This document shows positions 24,812 through 34,156 of a DNA stretch of 64,000 nucleotides, piece by piece. The stretch comes from JANOZM01 sp031429355 (GTDB lineage: Bacteria; Pseudomonadota; Gammaproteobacteria; Burkholderiales; Burkholderiaceae_E), in contig JANOZM010000002.1 in the NCBI GenBank assembly GCA_031429355.1, positions 59,536 through 123,535 on the forward strand, read 5' to 3'. Positions within the stretch are counted from its first letter, which is position 1; every line of letters starts with the position of its first letter. The notes beneath the pieces are model-generated. The model was given only the letters and a program-made list of their open reading frames with translations, searched no databases and was not told the DNA's origin. Made by a program: the position numbers and the translations under genes.

Positions 24812-27211
24812 TTACTTGAGGGCTTCGCACGCCATTAAAATTCGCTCGGGCGTGGCGGGCGCTTTAAAGTCCACTCGTTTTTTATGGTCGGCGCTGGCAC
24901 TGACTGCATCGCGTACGGCAAAGTAAGCAGACAAGGCTAACATCAATGGTGGTTCGCCGACAGCTTTGCTTCTAAACGGAGTTGGCTTAATATTTGCCCC
25001 GTCAAAAAAGCTCACTTTGAAATGCTCGGGCACATCACTGGCCACAGGTATTTTGTAGGTGCTAGGGCCGTGCGTTAACAGCTTGCCTTTACCGCTATAC
25101 CCTTGATCGGTTTTTTTGCCTTTTAGGTCCCAAATACATTCTTCCATTGTGAGCCAACCCATGCCTTGAATGTAAGCGCCTTCAATTTGACCAATGTCGA
25201 TAGCAGGGTTAATGCTGCGACCTGCATCGTGAACAATGTCAACAGCCTCTAGTGTCCACTCGCCAGTGCGCGTATCGATTTCAACTTCGGTAACGGCAGC
25301 GCCGTAACAAAAGTAGAAAAATGCGCGTCCTTGTAAAGTTTGAAAATCGTAAGCAATTTCTGGTGTTTTGTAAAAGCCAGTAACCGATAAGCCTACACGG
25401 TCTAACCAAGCCTGTTTAACAATAGTTTGCCAGGTAATTTGTTTTGCATCACTGGCACTAGTACCCATTTTGCGAGCGTAGCCCCCTGCCATTTCAACTT
25501 GGCTAGTTTCGCAGGCTAGTAATTTTGCTGCGATCGGTAGCAAGCGCGCGCACATTTGTTCGCACGCATTGATGATAGCGGCACCGTTAATGTCGGCACC
25601 ACTTGAGGCTGCGGTTGCCGATGCATTGGGTACTTTTTGCGTATCAGTACCGGTTACGCGAATTAAACCAACGGGAATACCTAGACCATCTGCTGCTACT
25701 TGGGCCATCTTGGTATTTAAACCTTGACCCATTTCGGTTCCACCGTGGTTTACGCTAACCGAGCCATCTTGATAAATATTAAGTAAGGCGCCACCTTGGT
25801 TGAGCATGGTTGCCGTAAAACTAATCCCAAATTTTAAAGGTACTAAAGCCAGCCCACGTTTTTTATTTTTGTTGCTGGCGTTAAAGGCATTAACGGTTGC
25901 ACGGCGTGCCCGGTAGCCACTTTCGGCTTCAGTTTGGTTAATCACTTGGTCGGCAATCCAGTCTTCGATAACTTGACCGTATTGCGTGGTCATCGATTGC
26001 GGGTTGCCACTAATTTTAGGATCTTGGTACAAATTAATATTGCGAATGTCTAATGGATCTTTACCTAATTCGCGACCAATTTCTTCAATAACTGTTTCGA
26101 TTCCAAACATACCTTGCGGGCCACCAAAGCCGCGAAACGCAGTGCTACTTTGCGTGTGTGTTTTGCAGCGGTGGCTAATGATGTGCAAGTTTGGCAAGTA
26201 GTAGCAATTGTCGATATGCAAGACGGCACGGTCGTTTACCGGGCCCGAAAAATCGGTGCTGTATCCGCAGCGCGAAGCGATCATAAAATCAACGCCGAGT
26301 ATTTTTCCGGCATTATCGAAGCCAACGGTATAGTCCAAACGAAAATCGTGACGCTTGCCAGTGATCATCATGTCGTCGTCGCGATTAATGCGCAACTTCA
26401 CGGGTTTTTGCAACTTAAACGCAGCCAAAGCAGCGCTTTGCGAAAAGATACTTGCGTTGCCTTCTTTACCGCCAAAAGCACCGCCCATGCGGCGGCAAAT
26501 AACTTCAACATCTTTGGTGCTTAAGTTAAGCGCCGATGCCGCTTCGCGTTGGTTACCGTCGGGGTGTTGGGTAGAAACATACAAGGTTAGCTGGCCGTCT
26601 TCACGCGGCACTGCGTAAGTAATTTGGCCTTCTAAATAAAACTGTTCTTGTTGGCCGCAATAGGTGCTGCCGCTTAACCTATGTGGTGCCGCAGCAATCG
26701 CCTCTTGCGGTTTACCGCGGGTAATACCCTTGGCGGGCATGATAAAACTTTGCGCTGCTAAAGCATCTTCAATGGTTAGCAAAGCGGGTAATTCTTTAAC
26801 CATCACTTTGGCGTTTTTAGCGGCCTCGCGTGCGTACAACATATCGTGCGCTACAACTACTGCAACGGCTTGACCAAAAAACTCTACTTTGCCTGCCGCT
26901 AAAAAAGGATCGTCATGAATAATGGGGCCGCAATTATTCTCACCCGGAATATCTTTTGCTGCGAATACCGCAACGACTCCGTGCTGGGCCAAAATAGCGT
27001 CACGATCGATGCCCTCGCCAATAAGCTCGCCGTGAGCAACGGGTGATGTAATTAGCGCGGCATATAAAGTGCCACGCAATTCAGGGATGTCGTCGGTATA
27101 CACCGCAGCGCCCGTCACATGCAGATGGGCGCTTTCGTGCAAAAGCGATTGGCCTTGCTGGCCTAAATCGGTTGCGGGCATAACTTCTTTAAGTGAACTA
27201 GGAGCATTCAT
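24812..27211 (-). CDS. xdhB: Xanthine dehydrogenase, molybdopterin-binding subunit
   Basis: 799 residues. The N-terminal domain starts HLHVTGAAVYTDDIPELRGT. The molybdenum-cofactor domain has GGAFGGKEG, STAFRGFGGPQGMFGIE, GGTEMGQGLNTKMAQVAADG and the catalytic Glu in KAVGEPPLMLA. These are the bacterial XdhB features. It oxidises hypoxanthine and xanthine to urate in the cytoplasm with XdhA. Its ATG directly follows the xdhA stop (TAAATG). The maturation factor XdhC is not adjacent. Confidence 0.95.
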   Translation of the reverse strand: MNAPSSLKEVMPATDLGQQGQSLLHESAHLHVTGAAVYTDDIPELRGTLYAALITSPVAHGELIGEGIDRDAILAQHGVVAVFAAKDIPGENNCGPIIHDDPFLAAGKVEFFGQAVAVVVAHDMLYAREAAKNAKVMVKELPALLTIEDALAAQSFIMPAKGITRGKPQEAIAAAPHRLSGSTYCGQQEQFYLEGQITYAVPREDGQLTLYVSTQHPDGNQREAASALNLSTKDVEVICRRMGGAFGGKEGNASIFSQSAALAAFKLQKPVKLRINRDDDMMITGKRHDFRLDYTVGFDNAGKILGVDFMIASRCGYSTDFSGPVNDRAVLHIDNCYYLPNLHIISHRCKTHTQSSTAFRGFGGPQGMFGIETVIEEIGRELGKDPLDIRNINLYQDPKISGNPQSMTTQYGQVIEDWIADQVINQTEAESGYRARRATVNAFNASNKNKKRGLALVPLKFGISFTATMLNQGGALLNIYQDGSVSVNHGGTEMGQGLNTKMAQVAADGLGIPVGLIRVTGTDTQKVPNASATAASSGADINGAAIINACEQMCARLLPIAAKLLACETSQVEMAGGYARKMGTSASDAKQITWQTIVKQAWLDRVGLSVTGFYKTPEIAYDFQTLQGRAFFYFCYGAAVTEVEIDTRTGEWTLEAVDIVHDAGRSINPAIDIGQIEGAYIQGMGWLTMEECIWDLKGKKTDQGYSGKGKLLTHGPSTYKIPVASDVPEHFKVSFFDGANIKPTPFRSKAVGEPPLMLALSAYFAVRDAVSASADHKKRVDFKAPATPERILMACEALK

Positions 27212-28723
27212 TTAAGCGACCTCTTTTAAAGTGTTTGCAGGTGTAGCGATTGAGTCTTCAAGAAACTGCACAATCAAATTGCGTGCTACTAACGAACGAT
27301 AAGCCCAAGTAGCTCGTAAACCATCGCGCGCCGGAAAGCTGTTGGTTATTGCGGCATCAAGCGCAGCAATGATTTCTTGCGAAACCCCGTCACTGATATT
27401 TTTACCTTCGAGGACCGCTTCTAACTTCGGTGCGCGGCACGGGCTTTGCGCTAAACCGTTGTAAGCGATACGAACTGTTTTCAATTGGCCCTGGATCAGT
27501 TGAAACTGTATTGCAGCGCAAGTGGCAGAAATATCTTGGTCAAAGCGTTTGCTGATCTTGTGCGCTTTAAAAACTTCGTTTGTTTTTGGCTTTGGAATTT
27601 CTACTGCGGTAATAAATTCGCTGGCTTGCATTACATTGGTTTTCATTCCAGTGTAAAACTCGTGCAGTGCAACTGTGCGAGTCTTGTTTGCTTTTCGTAA
27701 ATGCAACACGGCGTTCATTGCCATTAAGCACGGCATCGTGTCACCGATTGGCGAACCGTTCGCGATATTGCCTGCTAGCGTGGCGGTAGAGCGAATTGGA
27801 GGTGAGCCAAAGCGGCGAATGACTTCAGCGAAATCGGGGTAGGGCTTGGTCATTAACTGCATAATTTGTTCAAGCGGAACCGACGCTCCAATTTGCCAAC
27901 TATTGCTGGTCTCTTTTACTTGGCGCATTTCTTGTACATTGGCAACGAAGCAAATGTATTTAGGCCGCGAAAATTGTTTGTTGACTTGCAATCCAATTTC
28001 GGTGCTACCTGCTAGCAAAGTGGCATCAGGATGTTCGACTAAATATTGAGCAACTTCTTCAAGCGTCGAAGGTGCTACAAACTCGCTGCCTTTGCGGGTA
28101 CGTACAACAGGTTGCAAGATAATTTGACCATCTAAGCCAACGGTAGGTTGTTTAGCTCTGGCGATTTCTTTCAGTAATGGCAAATCGGCACTGTCTTGCA
28201 CTTTTAGATCCGAGGCTGGGCGCTGACATGCCTTAATGGTTGCATCAATAATTGGTTTGTAACCTGTGCAACGGCATAGGTTTCCCGCTAGTGCATTGTT
28301 GACGTCATCACGCGAGGGTTTTGCATTGGTTTGAACCATGCCGGTTAACGCCATAATGATGCCGGGAGTACAAAAGCCACACTGCGAGCCAAAGCAATCA
28401 ACCATTTCTTGTTGCACGGGATGCAATGTGCCGTCGCTGCGCTTTAAGCTTTCGACGGTCTTTATGGATTTGCCATCTAATGACGGCAGTAATTGCATGC
28501 ACGAATTAACTGGTACATAGTTAATTGCAGTTTGCGCTTCATTAAGTTCACCCATTAACACTACGCAAGCGCCGCAATCGCCTTCAGCGCAACCTTCTTT
28601 AGTACCGGTGCGTTGCATTTGCTCGCGCAAAAAATCTAAAACCGTAGTGGTTCGGCGTTTGCCTTGGGCTTCAATAATTTGTCCATCGAGGACAAAACGA
28701 ACGGAATTGGTGGCTTGGCTCAT
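27212..28723 (-). CDS. xdhA: Xanthine dehydrogenase, FAD and iron-sulfur subunit
   Basis: 503 residues. N-terminal ferredoxin-like cluster site CAEGDCGACVV, then the second 2Fe-2S helical domain with CGFCTPGIIMAL and CRCTGYKP. The FAD-binding domain follows with LLAGSTEIGL and STATLAGNIANGSPIGD, and the C-terminal FAD domain ends the protein. It passes electrons from the molybdenum site of XdhB to NAD. It is the first gene of xdhA-xdhB-puuD-ppk2; the 164-base region upstream (28724-28887) should contain the promoter, but I see no distinct operator. Confidence 0.95.
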   Translation of the reverse strand: MSQATNSVRFVLDGQIIEAQGKRRTTTVLDFLREQMQRTGTKEGCAEGDCGACVVLMGELNEAQTAINYVPVNSCMQLLPSLDGKSIKTVESLKRSDGTLHPVQQEMVDCFGSQCGFCTPGIIMALTGMVQTNAKPSRDDVNNALAGNLCRCTGYKPIIDATIKACQRPASDLKVQDSADLPLLKEIARAKQPTVGLDGQIILQPVVRTRKGSEFVAPSTLEEVAQYLVEHPDATLLAGSTEIGLQVNKQFSRPKYICFVANVQEMRQVKETSNSWQIGASVPLEQIMQLMTKPYPDFAEVIRRFGSPPIRSTATLAGNIANGSPIGDTMPCLMAMNAVLHLRKANKTRTVALHEFYTGMKTNVMQASEFITAVEIPKPKTNEVFKAHKISKRFDQDISATCAAIQFQLIQGQLKTVRIAYNGLAQSPCRAPKLEAVLEGKNISDGVSQEIIAALDAAITNSFPARDGLRATWAYRSLVARNLIVQFLEDSIATPANTLKEVA

Positions 28724-28887
28724 GTGCTTTGGTTTCGGTGCTTAAATTTAATTATGGTTCTTGAAAAGCGAGCTGAACGGCTAATTCTTTCAGCGCACCT
28801 TGGTCTAACTCTCAATTGTAAAACTAGTCGCCATTTAAGCATCAAAGTTTCGTGTGTTTTGAGGTTTATTTTTGAGCTTTTTCGGGC

Positions 28888-29811
28888 TTATTTTCGATTA
28901 ACCAGACCAATCGCGACGATGGCACCCACAACTAAAAGGGCACCAAGCACTTGGATGGGCAGCAGCTTTTGACCAAGGAGGCTCCAAGCGAGAAGTAATG
29001 ACGCAATGGGCTCAAAATTCATAACGGCGGAATTGGCTGGCATATTTAGCCTAGGCATCAGCGTAAATAGGCAGCTAAACGCCGTGCCGTAGGCCAAAGT
29101 AAGCCCTAATAGACCGGCCCAGCCAATCGCGTTTTGCGGAAATTGGGCATGACCTAGCAACACGACAATAAACGCCAAAATGCCAACGACGACCATGGAA
29201 ATGAGTGTCCGCAAACGGCCATCGACTCCGCCCATCCAGCGCTCGGTCAGCGTGAGCACAAGACCGAATGAAAGCGCGGCCGCAAACGCGTAACTAACGC
29301 CGACTAACAGCGTATGGTTTTCGATTGCACTTGATGGCTGCGCTGCACCCCAACCGAAAGGATTGAGTGCAAGCCCCAAACCCACTAAGACAATAGGAAA
29401 AATAGCCAAGGTTGTATTTGTTGGGCGTACTTTGTTGATTGCCCAATTGAGTAAGGTGTAGCACAAAGAAAATAGGTTAAACACTAATAAAGCGAGTGCT
29501 ACCGGAATTTTTGCTACAGACGAATAAAGGCAAAAACTTTGCACAGCAACTAGTACACCAATAATGATGGCCCGTTTTAAAGTTAAGCCTGGCAAGCGCC
29601 ACGATAGTTTGGCTATCTGAATCAAGGCAAACATTGCTGCGGCGGTGCCAATGGACCGAATTAAAACGGCTGTTACAACGTTGGTTCCGTTATCAAATGC
29701 AAAGCGTGCAGCAATATGATTAGCTGCAAATATGACTGCTAAAACTAGCAGTATGGCAATTGCGGTCCAGCGCGAAAAAGAAGGTTTTTTAAACGGTTCT
29801 ACAGGGCTCAC
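28888..29811 (-). CDS. EamA/DMT-superfamily transporter
   Basis: 307 residues with ten hydrophobic helices arranged as two EamA repeats, e.g. VALALLVFNLFSLCYTLLNW in the first and MNFEPIASLLLAWSLLGQKL in the second. These are inner-membrane exporters of metabolites or amino acids; the substrate is unknown. The GTG start overlaps the stop of the upstream PfkB kinase (GTGA), so they are coupled. Confidence 0.87.
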   Translation of the reverse strand: MSPVEPFKKPSFSRWTAIAILLVLAVIFAANHIAARFAFDNGTNVVTAVLIRSIGTAAAMFALIQIAKLSWRLPGLTLKRAIIIGVLVAVQSFCLYSSVAKIPVALALLVFNLFSLCYTLLNWAINKVRPTNTTLAIFPIVLVGLGLALNPFGWGAAQPSSAIENHTLLVGVSYAFAAALSFGLVLTLTERWMGGVDGRLRTLISMVVVGILAFIVVLLGHAQFPQNAIGWAGLLGLTLAYGTAFSCLFTLMPRLNMPANSAVMNFEPIASLLLAWSLLGQKLLPIQVLGALLVVGAIVAIGLVNRK

Positions 29812-31040
29812 TTAAACTCAATGGCAATCGTATGTTGTGCGATCCATGAGTCTACAGTAGTGCGCGAGGGCGGTTGGCATCCAGCTTGTTGCACGTTTAA
29901 GCTGGCCGTTGCAATGGCTCTGCGAATGGCGGCTTCTAATTGCTCGGAATTCAATTGCGATAAAGTGATTGGACCCGTGTTTGATGTCTGATTTGATTCC
30001 GTATTTGAGCTAGGATTTGATCCGCCTAAAAGTGGCGCAATGTAGGCCACTAAGCCAGCAAAAAAACAATCACCTGCACCAACAGTATCGATCACTTGAA
30101 ACTGCGCATTATCGCGACCGAAAATGGTTTGTTCGCCTAATTCAACTAAGGCTTTAGCCTTTGCTTGTGCCGCAACAGTTTGATTCGAGGGCTGGTAGGC
30201 TAGTTTTTGTGCTGGTTGTCGCGATGGATTATTGTCAACCCGTTGTGTTGTGTTGCGTGCCGTTAAGTAGGCACCTGCTGATCCGCAAGTGATAGCCAAT
30301 AATTTGGCACTTGTTTTGCGTAACAAAATTTGGCCGTTTTCTGTTGCCGATAACTTATTATTAAAAAGCCATTGCAAGTCTTCATCGCTGGCTTTTATTA
30401 CATCAGCAAATGCAAGGCTACGCATAACCGCATTGCGATAAGCAGCGCTATCCGCAACGACGACCGGCCTTAAGTTCACATCAATGGCAATGGTTGCGCC
30501 CAATGTCTTGCATTTGGTTAACCATATTAGCGTTGTCTCAATAAAGTCTGGTGCTAACGCAAGGCATCCGGTTAGTGCCCAGTTGTTTTGGTTGCGTGTA
30601 AAAAATTGGCTACTAATACTTTTGAGGCGATCAGCAGTGATCGCTTTGTCTGCTACGCCTTCGCGGTAAAAAGCATATTTAGCTTGACCTTGTTCATCCA
30701 AAGCAGCGATAGCTAAAGAGGTTGGTTGTTGTACCGGAATTTTTGATGCCAGCTCGACATTAAATCGAGCAAGGCCGTCCCGCAATTGTTGACCAAAGCG
30801 GTCATTGGATAACGGGTTTGAATAAACTGAACGCAAATCTTGTGCAGCTAACGCGCGTGCTAAGTTGTAAACCGCACCACCGTTGTGCGCAATAAATGAA
30901 CCGTTAGTTTCCTGTCCGATGAGATCAATTAACGCCTCACCCATGGTTAAAGTGAGAATTGAACTCGGGTTAGAAACGTGCATAACTAAAAGCTTTTGAT
31001 TTGATCGCTGACTTGCAACTGTAGTCAATGGTCGGTGCAA
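29808..31040 (-). CDS. PfkB-family carbohydrate kinase (fructokinase-like) with insertions
   Basis: 410 residues, or 391 if translation begins at the ATG at 30983. Family features are TMGEALIDLIGQETNGSF, HNGGAVYNLARALA, and the signature VIDTVGAGDCFFAGLVAYIA with the catalytic Asp. That pattern is nearest to bacterial fructokinases. The usual length is about 300-320. The excess comes from a Gln/Asn-rich insertion of about 50 residues just before the signature and a second one (GSNPSSNTESNQTSNTG) after it. The longer version starts with TTG at 31040; neither start has a convincing ribosome binding site. It is coupled to the EamA gene downstream. Confidence 0.82.
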   Translation of the reverse strand: MHRPLTTVASQRSNQKLLVMHVSNPSSILTLTMGEALIDLIGQETNGSFIAHNGGAVYNLARALAAQDLRSVYSNPLSNDRFGQQLRDGLARFNVELASKIPVQQPTSLAIAALDEQGQAKYAFYREGVADKAITADRLKSISSQFFTRNQNNWALTGCLALAPDFIETTLIWLTKCKTLGATIAIDVNLRPVVVADSAAYRNAVMRSLAFADVIKASDEDLQWLFNNKLSATENGQILLRKTSAKLLAITCGSAGAYLTARNTTQRVDNNPSRQPAQKLAYQPSNQTVAAQAKAKALVELGEQTIFGRDNAQFQVIDTVGAGDCFFAGLVAYIAPLLGGSNPSSNTESNQTSNTGPITLSQLNSEQLEAAIRRAIATASLNVQQAGCQPPSRTTVDSWIAQHTIAIEFK

Positions 31041-31045
31041 AGTAA

Positions 31046-31061
31046 ACCGAGAAAACTCGGT
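31046..31061. promoter_or_regulatory. Perfect 6-bp hairpin upstream of the PfkB kinase
   Basis: ACCGAG-AAAA-CTCGGT is a perfect inverted repeat directly before the kinase start region and 80 bases from the end of the lysR gene. It may be an operator for the kinase-EamA unit or a short terminator for lysR, though no T run follows. Confidence 0.35.
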
Positions 31062-31116
31062 GAATCCCGTCTGACGATTTTTGAGCGCGCGATTTAATTA
31101 TTTCGAAGGAGATACC

Positions 31117-31164
31117 ATGAAAAGTTTTGTTGAATTGATGCTTATTTCCAGCGCGGCAACTTAA
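31117..31164 (+). other. 15-codon leaderless-neighbour frame with strong ribosome binding site
   Basis: A forward ATG at 31117 is preceded by GAAGGAG at ideal distance and opens a 15-codon frame (MKSFVELMLISSAAT) that stops at 31164 inside the antisense 3' end of lysR. No gene follows on this strand. It may be the surviving start of a lost gene; proteins of the DoxX family often start in a similar way and sit near LysR/dioxygenase pairs. It could also be chance or a tiny peptide. Confidence 0.3.
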
Positions 31165-32044
31165 ACGAAGCTACTAAAAAATCGATCATGCTGCGCAATT
31201 TAGCGGGCATATGTTGGCGCGACGCGTATATTGCGTAAACGCCCAAATTGGCAGCTTGATATTCGGGTAGTACTTCGACGAGCGTGCCAATTTTCAAATC
31301 GTTACCGATTATAAAATCGGGCTGAAGTACGAAGCCGTGATGATTTAATGCGAGGATACGCGCAGAGTCTCCGTTATTAGTACGAATACGTGGCGTGATC
31401 TTGATCGCTTTATTTTCTTTTGTCTCGACATGTTCAAAGTTCCATTCATCGCGAATCGGTGAATAGCTGTACGAAATAGCGTCGTGCCTCGCAAGCTCAT
31501 CAAGTGTTTTCGGAACGCCACGAAGCTTTAAATACTTCGGGCTAGCACATAGCTTTACTTGCGAAGCAGCTAACTGTCGGCTGATTAGACTTGAGCTGGC
31601 TAAACGCGAAATACGAATTGCTAAATCGAAGCCTTCATTAACTACATCGACGGTTCGATCATCTAATTCAACATCGAGTTGTACGTCAGGGTTTTCGCGG
31701 GAAAATTGGCCCAATAATGGCGCGAGTTCTAAAACGCCAAAACTTAATGGAGCACTAATGCGTAAGACCCCACTGGGCTTACTAGACCGCGCGCTTAGTT
31801 CCTCTTCGGCTTGCTCTATTGCGGTTAATATCTCGCGTGCTTGATCGTAAAAGCGATGGCCTTCGTCGGTCAGTGATAAACGCCGCGTTGTGCGATTGAG
31901 TAGCCTTGCGCTGAGTCGCTCTTCTAAATCGGCAATCAGTCTTGAGACAGCCGGTTTAGACGATTTGAGTTTAATCGCCGCTTGAACAAAGCTGCCGCTA
32001 TCAACAACGCTCACAAAGGTCTGCATTTCACGAAATTTGTCCAT
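31142..32044 (-). CDS. LysR-family transcriptional regulator
   Basis: 300 residues. The N-terminal winged helix has FREMQTFVSVVDSGSFVQAA and KSSKPAVSRLIADLEERLSA, followed by the linker LLNRTTRRLSLTDEG. The substrate-binding domain covers the rest (GVLRISAPLSFGVLELAPLL). It resembles the large CrgA/YhaJ-like LysR group. It is divergent from the DODA-type dioxygenase with about 100 bases between, the classic arrangement of a LysR activator and its target. Confidence 0.93.
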   Translation of the reverse strand: MDKFREMQTFVSVVDSGSFVQAAIKLKSSKPAVSRLIADLEERLSARLLNRTTRRLSLTDEGHRFYDQAREILTAIEQAEEELSARSSKPSGVLRISAPLSFGVLELAPLLGQFSRENPDVQLDVELDDRTVDVVNEGFDLAIRISRLASSSLISRQLAASQVKLCASPKYLKLRGVPKTLDELARHDAISYSYSPIRDEWNFEHVETKENKAIKITPRIRTNNGDSARILALNHHGFVLQPDFIIGNDLKIGTLVEVLPEYQAANLGVYAIYASRQHMPAKLRSMIDFLVASFKLPRWK

Positions 32045-32069
32045 TGGGAATTTTAACGCAAAAGCCTGA

Positions 32070-32090
32070 TTGTTTCTATTTTAGGAACAA
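32070..32090. promoter_or_regulatory. LysR-box-like dyad between lysR and the dioxygenase
   Basis: TTGTT-N11-AACAA lies midway between the divergent genes. It fits the T-N11-A form of a LysR binding site and extends with one mismatch to a 7-bp arm. Probable site of autoregulation and activation. Confidence 0.45.
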
Positions 32091-32143
32091 ACCGATGAAA
32101 GATATGTGATTTCTGACAGGTGATTTGGCACCAACATAAGAGC

Positions 32144-32944
32144 ATGAAAACCTTAAAAACTCTATTTGTGTCTCATGGAGCGCCGACCTACGCGCTTGAA
32201 CCCGGAATCGCGGGCCCACAGCTCACAAGTTTAGGCGCAAGCATTGTTCCACCTAAAGCAATTGTCATTATCTCGCCGCATTGGATGACGCCCAACATAA
32301 AAGTTAGTTCGGTAGTGCAACCGAAAACAATTCACGATTTCGGCGGTTTTCCTGACGAACTTCGTTCGATTCAATATCCGGCTATAGGAGACCCAAATCT
32401 TGCCGTGCAAGTGGTCGAGCTGCTGCGTAAACATTCATGGTCGGCCGATTTGGATACATCGTGGGGTTTAGATCATGGTGCATGGGTTCCACTGCGTTAT
32501 TTATTTCCGGATGCAGATATTCCGGTGTTGCAAGTGTCGATGCCTCTGGATTTAGACAGCGTTAGTGCGTGGAAATTGGGTGAAGATCTAGGCGCTTTAT
32601 CCGACCAAGGTGTACTAATAATCGGATCAGGAAGCCTTACGCACAATCTATATGAATTTGGTTTGTATGGTCCTGATCCCGAACCGTATGTATTGCAATT
32701 TGTTGATTGGATTCGAGCGCAACTAAAATCTGGCTCGGTTAAAGATTTAGTGCAATGGCAGCAACATGCCCCATTTGCCGACCGTGCGCATCCAACTGAC
32801 GAGCATTTTTTTCCGCTGCTAATCGCAGCCGGTGCATGGGCTTACGCAAACAAAAACGCCGCTGACAACACAGTTAATCACGATATATTAGACGGCGGAA
32901 TACGTTATGGCATGCTTTCGATGGAGTCGTATGCTTTTTACTAG
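32144..32944 (+). CDS. DODA-type extradiol ring-opening dioxygenase (YgiD-like)
   Basis: About 266 residues of the class III (LigB-type) extradiol dioxygenase family. The iron-site residues are seen in FVSHGAPT (His11), ISPHWMTP and GLDHGAWVPLRYLFPDADIP, with the catalytic His in SGSLTHNL. E. coli YgiD opens L-DOPA and plant DODA does so in betalain synthesis; the bacterial substrate is uncertain. An upstream in-frame GTG at 32120 is possible, but the ATG at 32144 gives the family-typical start MKTLKTLFVSHGAPT. It is divergent from lysR. Confidence 0.9.
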   Translation: MKTLKTLFVSHGAPTYALEPGIAGPQLTSLGASIVPPKAIVIISPHWMTPNIKVSSVVQPKTIHDFGGFPDELRSIQYPAIGDPNLAVQVVELLRKHSWSADLDTSWGLDHGAWVPLRYLFPDADIPVLQVSMPLDLDSVSAWKLGEDLGALSDQGVLIIGSGSLTHNLYEFGLYGPDPEPYVLQFVDWIRAQLKSGSVKDLVQWQQHAPFADRAHPTDEHFFPLLIAAGAWAYANKNAADNTVNHDILDGGIRYGMLSMESYAFY

Positions 32945-32952
32945 CTGTAAAG

Positions 32953-34089
32953 CTAACTAGAGAAATTACGGTTCATCCAATTTAAAGCCTGAACAAAAGC
33001 TACGCGCGATTGAGCGGTGACAGCACCGCGCCAAGTATCGGTATTAGTGTAAAAGGCATCGCGTAAATTGTTCTTAATTGAGGTAGCTTGGTCATCAGCA
33101 ACTAATTCGCCACGGTTTTGGCGATTTACTAACCATTGATCGGCTCGCAAATTAAACAGTACAGCCAGCACGGGGATAGTTCCAAATTCTAAGGCCATCG
33201 AGCTAGTGACTGTATTTGGGCACTCTTGCGTAATAGCGGATGTGCCTGGTCCGCGAATGGGTGCCGAACTTGATTCGCCATGGTAAGGCGATACAACATC
33301 GGCCCCCCAGCATTGGCGCGCGCGTTCTAGTTCCTCTACGCCTGATTGTGAGCCGCATATTTTCTCGCCATAGCCGGACGGTCCTAGGCCTGTATGGATA
33401 TCAATCCAAGTGGCTACTTTATGTGGGGCAATATATTCGCGCATGACCTGTCGTAAAGTTTTATTACTCCAAGCGGCTTCTCGGCCACTAAAAAACAAAC
33501 CATCGGGATGTGTGTTTTGTCCAATAGTGACTGCACTTTGCAATGCTTTCTCGCTATTTTTAGCAATGTAGGCTTCGACGGCTTCACGGATCGCTAGGCT
33601 GGGAGGCCATTGCTCGGGCACCATCAAAGGATGCACTTCTGCGTAGAGTTCGTTAGTAGCTGCTGCTTGCGAAAAATCAAGAAAGTTACGATTTAAATCG
33701 ATATTGTCTTCATTGACTCGGCGTAGATGCGAAAATCCAAAAGGATTCACTGCGTGTACCAAAACAAGCGCCGTTTTCAATTGAACAAAACGGTTTAATA
33801 ACTCATGATCGTGAAGCATTGCGACTTGGCAACCCGAGCCGCAAAACCCTTCAAGCCCATGCATTGCTGAAGTAATCATCAACACTTTTGTTGCGCCTTG
33901 CGGAACAATACTCAGCACATCCATTGCTAGCGTTTCGCCTTGTGCACCAGTTTGCGTTGGGTGCTCGAAAGATTGCAATGTTGTGTTGGTAGCACCTTCA
34001 GCTTGAGTCTCAATAAGCGCTTTTGACGCCGTTAAAAATTGAGTTCGTGCTTGCGCGTAATTTTCAGAAAAATATTGATTAATAGACAT
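32953..34089 (-). CDS. DUF2817 family protein (M14 carboxypeptidase-like)
   Basis: About 378 residues. Zinc-peptidase features of the M14/DUF2817 family are visible: the first ligands in SAMHGLEGFCGSG, NPFGFSHLRRVNEDNIDLNRNF, the second zinc His in WIDIHTGLGPSGYG, and a candidate catalytic Glu in ALEFGT. No signal peptide is seen, so it should act in the cytoplasm. It probably hydrolyses an amide or peptide-like compound, substrate unknown. An upstream in-frame TTG at 34101 is possible; the ATG at 34089 begins MSINQYF. It is downstream of a Bug receptor gene (67-base gap). Confidence 0.85.
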   Translation of the reverse strand: MSINQYFSENYAQARTQFLTASKALIETQAEGATNTTLQSFEHPTQTGAQGETLAMDVLSIVPQGATKVLMITSAMHGLEGFCGSGCQVAMLHDHELLNRFVQLKTALVLVHAVNPFGFSHLRRVNEDNIDLNRNFLDFSQAAATNELYAEVHPLMVPEQWPPSLAIREAVEAYIAKNSEKALQSAVTIGQNTHPDGLFFSGREAAWSNKTLRQVMREYIAPHKVATWIDIHTGLGPSGYGEKICGSQSGVEELERARQCWGADVVSPYHGESSSAPIRGPGTSAITQECPNTVTSSMALEFGTIPVLAVLFNLRADQWLVNRQNRGELVADDQATSIKNNLRDAFYTNTDTWRGAVTAQSRVAFVQALNWMNRNFSS

Positions 34090-34156
34090 TGGGCAATGCA
34101 ATAAAAAAGCTTGAAGGAAATGCTACAAAATAAAAAGCTGCGTAATACCAACTAAA

